Source: Paracyclopina nana (Eukaryota; Arthropoda; Copepoda; Cyclopoida; Cyclopettidae). From it: 64,000 nucleotides of DNA. Under the pieces are notes generated by a model. The model saw only the letters and a program-made list of their open reading frames with translations. It ran no database searches and had not been told where the DNA came from. The stretch's first letter is position 1; each line of letters starts with the position of its first letter. The position numbers and the translations under genes are program-made. Below, one piece after another: positions 60,466 through 64,000 of this stretch. The DNA lies in assembly GCA_019096065.1 (NCBI GenBank), contig JAGUCH010000003.1:9858001-9922000 (forward strand), in the 5' to 3' direction.

Positions 60466-60600
60466 TATTTTTATGTAAACTACAACGCTTACATTTCTCA
60501 CTTGCTCTTGGGAAAGAAGTGCGTATTTCCTTTGACGTACATTATTAAAAATAAAAAGTTGCTGACCATTTCTGGCTAATTTTCCTCTTTTTGTGCGTAG

Positions 60601-60879
60601 GAGAACAAGCCTGACCTGGCTACCTTAACTACGAAGTGAGCATCTCAGGTTTTAAAGAGTAGCGACGACGGCGACGGCAACAGCTCAGCGAAGAGCGAGA
60701 TTTTAGAAAGCATTTGCTTCGACGGCTTTAGTAAAAGAGCCTCAGTCATCGAATTGCTCTACGCCTTAACAGAAGCCTAGCAGATATAGTAAATATATCC
60801 TTGAAAAGCATCAAACAGCTTAATCATAGCATTGCTGTAGCTTACAGCTACGTTCACTGTATTCTGACAGTTTTTGAAG
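60601..60879 (+). other. Putative 5' non-coding exon of the 61.9 kb gene
   Basis: A segment with CGACGACGGCGACGGC richness ends in a consensus donor (GAAG|gtgagt, end 60879), and the next coding segment opens with a good acceptor at 61873. The left limit may be an acceptor (gtgcgtag|GAG) or lie near the start site. It contains several stops in every frame, so it reads as untranslated leader. Confidence 0.4.
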
Positions 60880-61872
60880 GTGAGTCGTGAATTATTGATT
60901 TTCTGACATAAAACGCGCACTTACAGAAGCTCTCGTGTAAACTTTCACTGTAATTCGTAGTAGAAGAAGATAGCATGTTTAGTAAGAAATGTTGTGAGTG
61001 TATTGGAAGTTGCTAGTAAACAAGAGCATTATTCTGTATCAAGGGAACTTCATAATACTACAAGCAACATGGATATGACATTCATTATGAGAGAGCAGCA
61101 ATAATTGGATACACTCACTAGTTGCTTCGCGAGTCCAATTATCTCAAAATATTCAGCACTGAAAATCCGTTATAGAGAAGCAGGGTAATCTTTTGAAAGA
61201 GAAAGCTATCTACAAAGTAGCTTAAATCAATCTTGCAAATTCACGTTTTATCCAGGTCAAGGCTAGCTAAATTAAGTGCAACGACTGAATAGGTATGCAA
61301 AGTAATCTAATTTGCCTCTTCAGAAATGCTGAATCCATCTAAATACATCTGATACATTTTCCCATAAGCTCATATTACATTTGTGGAGTATCTGAGCATC
61401 GTCACGTTTGCCTCTTACACATATGGTAGAATGACGTTAATCAAGCTGAAAATAAATCCTTTTGCATCAGTATCATGCATACGTAATTTAAAAATATTTT
61501 ATAATGTGGCCATATAATGATATCCACATTTTTCTTATTTCGTTTTGTATGTATACTACGTACACCTTCGATGCAACGCACGTCAACGGTATTTATGTAT
61601 CGAGTGCCGGTGCATTTGGATACATCGAATACAGATGTGTCGTATTTTGATCGTATCCTAAACAATTTTAAATTCATATAGCAGTATAGAGCAAGTATCA
61701 GCTGTAATACATTAGAATTATTTACGTAACATTTTTCTATGAAGTAACTACACGTACGATAACTGTATTTTGACTGTATTTAAACTATACCTAGAAGTAT
61801 TCACTTGCTTAGGCTTTATGAAGTTATGTATTCATTGCTGATGCATTTTTTCAATAATTACTTTTCTTCCAG
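60880..61872 (+). other. Putative intron of the 61.9 kb gene
   Basis: Between the donor at 60880 and the acceptor at 61871-61872. I see no repeat of the listed families and no coding segment. Confidence 0.4.
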
Positions 61873-61878
61873 GATTAA

Positions 61879-62247
61879 ATGAAAGCCTCAAGCTCTTCGG
61901 GAAGCATGGAAACCAAATTGGATCGCGTTCGTAGGCAGCTTTCGCTGAGCAATTTACGACGTCGCATCGCTCGCACTCATTCAGAATCTCAAGCTATTGA
62001 TAACGACGATGTCGACCATTTGCTCGAAAATTGCGAACTGCTCGAGGACAATAACCAGGTTTTTTCCAATGGAGGCAACAACAAGAACACAAATTCCACA
62101 AAACGAAGCAGTTCCACGTCGAGTGAATCTGACGCAGTGGACAAATACAAAATACCTTCGTCGCTCATCGCGCTTACAGACGAGGAGAAAAAGCGGCTAG
62201 AATACGTGCTGGTACAAATTGGCCTGCGGGAAGTGGGATTGGGCTAA
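61879..62247 (+). CDS. Small Ser-rich basic protein, function unknown
   Basis: After the acceptor cttttcttccag (exon start 61873) an ATG opens 122 codons ending TAA. The N-terminus is basic and Ser-rich (KLDRVRRQLSLSNLRRRIARTHSES), a possible kinase or membrane-binding patch. The middle is acidic (DNDDVDHLLENCELLEDNN), then Asn/Ser-rich, then LTDEEKKRLEYVL. That last string loosely resembles the start of Rab-binding helices in RIM/rabphilin-type proteins (LTEEER...I..VL). If so, the reading frame could leave through a weak donor at CTG|gtacaa and continue outside this window. The plain ORF stops 44 nt later and a poly(A) signal follows at 62562. I do not recognise the protein with confidence. 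Confidence 0.5.
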   Translation: MKASSSSGSMETKLDRVRRQLSLSNLRRRIARTHSESQAIDNDDVDHLLENCELLEDNNQVFSNGGNNKNTNSTKRSSSTSSESDAVDKYKIPSSLIALTDEEKKRLEYVLVQIGLREVGLG

Positions 62248-62561
62248 TTATGATACATCACGAAGAAAGCTTTTTTATAACAACATATAACCGATCATGT
62301 ATTGCCTTTGTCAGACGCTGTGTTGACCTGCATAGAATTGTGGAACCTTTTGGAATTGGAGAGCCTTTTGGAAGACAGGAAATGAGGAGGAAGTCTGGAG
62401 GCGTGGAAGCTTCTGGAATTGTGAGGATTGGAAACTTTTGAAGCTGATAAGCAAATGAGGAAGCCTCTGTACTATATTTTCAGCGTGATATTGAAAAACA
62501 AGTGGAATATGCTATTTTTTGTAGGCAGTCATTTAGCATGATATACTAGAAATAATGCAAA

Positions 62562-62567
62562 AATAAA
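62562..62567 (+). terminator. Poly(A) signal AATAAA after the 122-aa gene
   Basis: AATAAA about 315 nt after the stop and before the convergent transporter gene, consistent with a transcript that ends here rather than continuing. Confidence 0.4.
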
Positions 62568-62670
62568 TGTTGGAAAGCAAAGTATCACTAGACTACTACA
62601 AATTAACCTTTTTAAATGTATATCAAATTATGAATTAATAATGAAGGGGAAATTAGATTTCTTCAATTGC

Positions 62671-62676
62671 TTTATT
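62671..62676 (-). terminator. Poly(A) signal of the minus-strand transporter
   Basis: TTTATT on the plus strand, read as AATAAA on the minus strand, about 50 nt beyond the transporter stop codon. The two convergent genes are separated by about 100 nt between their signals. Confidence 0.45.
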
Positions 62677-62723
62677 TAATTATGTTACATGCATTTCCGC
62701 TAGCGCAAGTTTTCAAATCCAAC

Positions 62724-63962
62724 TCACGCAACCTTTGACGTATCTTCTTCTTCCTTGCTGAGCATTAATTTTCCCATCTCTTGCTCATCAGCTTGGAGCT
62801 GGGCGATTTTCTCGGCCTTTTTCATATCTGATTTGATGCCCAAGTAGACAGCCAAGACCACCAGGGCCTCAAGGAGTTTGATGCCAGCCACGAGGAAGAG
62901 GAACGCAGGTGGGAAAGTGGCCACTGTACCCCGATACAGAAATCCGAAGAGAGGACTGGACGCAAATGGAACCAACGCTTGGAAAGTTCCAACGATGGCG
63001 AAAACTTTGCCGACCTCGTCCGGATTGACGTACTTCGTTATCAAAGACCTTGAAGAAAAGGAAGAACAAGTAGAAGAAAGGTTCAAAGTCTTGGTCCTCC
63101 GGAAAAGGCTGGCGCAGCTATTCGGCCAGTGTATTCATACCAAGAAAATCCTGACGTATAAAAGACTTTACTTTTGCTCGTCCAATTCAGTTTTGTGGAC
63201 TGAAAATGAAATTGAGCGAGAGCAATCGAGTCTCATTAAAGAGTGATTTGTTTTGAGCATGAGGCTTTCACAAAAAACTGTATCTTACGACAAAAGCTAA
63301 AATGTCGTAACAACAAAAGATACTTAATAATTTTGAATTAATGCTAAATGAATGATTTATTAATAAAGATGTAAACATTGTACCTGAATAATGTTGTGGA
63401 GGTGGCATCCAGAATGGAAAAAGCAGCTCCGATGTAAAGCATCCACTCGTTAACGCAAAAAGCAATCACAAAGCAGTTGACAAAACTGCAAAGAACTCAA
63501 GCCAATTAGTGGAGACTCTTTTGCAGCAGCATTAAAAGTAGAAAACTTTTCCTCTGCTTAATCAACATAAATTAGGGACCTTAGAGCCTTGATCATGATG
63601 GCACCCAATAAAACTGCTAGTCCAGCTCTATACACACTGTGGAAAAAGTAATTCTACTTTCTGCAATCTCCACACTACCAAAAAGTTCTATCACCATTGA
63701 AGGAGAACTTTGGTGAATTCTAACGAGCATTGGCTAACTGGAAACTTTTTCACTGTAATTGACACTTTATTACCTGGTGATTGCATCCAGGAGAGAAATG
63801 GTTGCATCATGCAACTTGAATCGCTCTGATAAAGTTGGAACCACCACGTATTGGGCTAGTATTCCAAATACACCCAGTATCGTCGTGTATCGGCTGTATT
63901 CCACCACTGACCACTTGAGATGCTTGCGAAAAAAGAGGAATAGCGAATTCCAACGACCCACA
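62724..63962 (-). CDS. SLC46/proton-coupled folate transporter-like MFS protein, C-terminal part
   Basis: Four minus-strand exons join in phase: 63774-63962, 63580-63627, 63384-63485, 62724-63048. The 5' part lies beyond the window edge. The translation runs LKWSVVEYSRYTTILGVFGI, then LDAITRAGLAVLLGAIMIKA, then ILDATSTTLFRSLITKYVNP, then DEVGKVFAIVGTFQALVPF and SSPLFGFLYRGTVATFPPAFLFLVAG. This is the second half of a major facilitator of the SLC46 type, where a conserved R-S-x-x-(S/T)K-x-V-x-x-x-E-x-GK loop sits between transmembrane helices. The C-terminus is a charged cytosolic tail ending EEDTSKVA. Members move folates, antifolates or muropeptide-like solutes with protons, and the substrate here cannot be told. 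A family A MITE occupies the intron 63049-63383. Confidence 0.72.
63149..63310 (+). repeat. Family A MITE in a transporter intron
   Basis: AAAATCCTGACGTATAAAAG, core 63185-63205 (spacer TTTGTGG), ATCGAGTCTCATTAAAGAG, AAAATGTCGTAAC. Confidence 0.8.
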
Positions 63963-64000
63963 CTGGAAAATTATTGGCAAAGTATTGAAGAAGACTCCTT

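Noticed and set aside
1-64000. CRISPR arrays, rRNA genes, retroviral or other virus-like elements
   Set aside because: None seen: no regular spacer arrays, no rRNA text, no reverse transcriptase, capsid, envelope or long terminal repeats.

Overview
The window looks like nuclear DNA from an invertebrate, most likely an arthropod. It is AT-rich, has GT-AG introns and AATAAA poly(A) signals, is crowded with short inverted-repeat transposons, and carries a SMAD-like MH2-domain gene of the Expansion/Rebuff type, a family known from arthropod chitin deposition. I cannot name the species. There are no bacterial operons, CRISPR arrays or rRNA genes, and I saw no retroviral or other virus-like element.

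Layout. Positions 1-17.9 kb hold no gene I can defend, only scattered MITE copies. At 17.9-20.1 kb (+) lies a two-exon gene for a fatty-acid-binding-protein (FABP) domain with an N-terminal membrane anchor, which is an unusual architecture. From 20.2 to 39.4 kb there is repeat-rich, apparently non-coding DNA with at least eight kinds of non-autonomous DNA transposon, several nested in one another. A promoter-like region and non-coding first exon (about 39.44-39.59 kb) precede the MH2 gene, whose coding exons run from 43.70 to 58.83 kb (+, 518 aa predicted), with an alternative last exon at 59.28-59.42 kb. A small gene of unknown function follows (5' exon near 60.6-60.9 kb, CDS 61.88-62.25 kb, +). 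The last 1.3 kb is the 3' part of an SLC46/proton-coupled-folate-transporter-like gene on the minus strand.

Intron 1 of the MH2 gene contains a complete-looking 7.6 kb DNA transposon (48,443-56,064) related to animal CACTA/EnSpm elements. It has 14-bp terminal inverted repeats, a GA/GA target duplication, subterminal TAAGTTG motifs, and two divergent spliced genes, both open throughout. One encodes a 999-aa transposase (+, 3 exons). The other encodes a 909-aa lysine/alanine-rich, coiled-coil protein of unknown function (-, 8 exons). Reading frame is kept across every junction I propose.

The other dominant feature is a roughly 200-bp MITE, called family A here, with about 36 copies in both orientations. 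Nearly every copy keeps an inverted pair TTTCAGT/ACTGAAA separated by exactly 7 nt whose sequence changes from copy to copy. Exon joins were made by eye from splice consensus, phase and protein family patterns, and have no transcript support.
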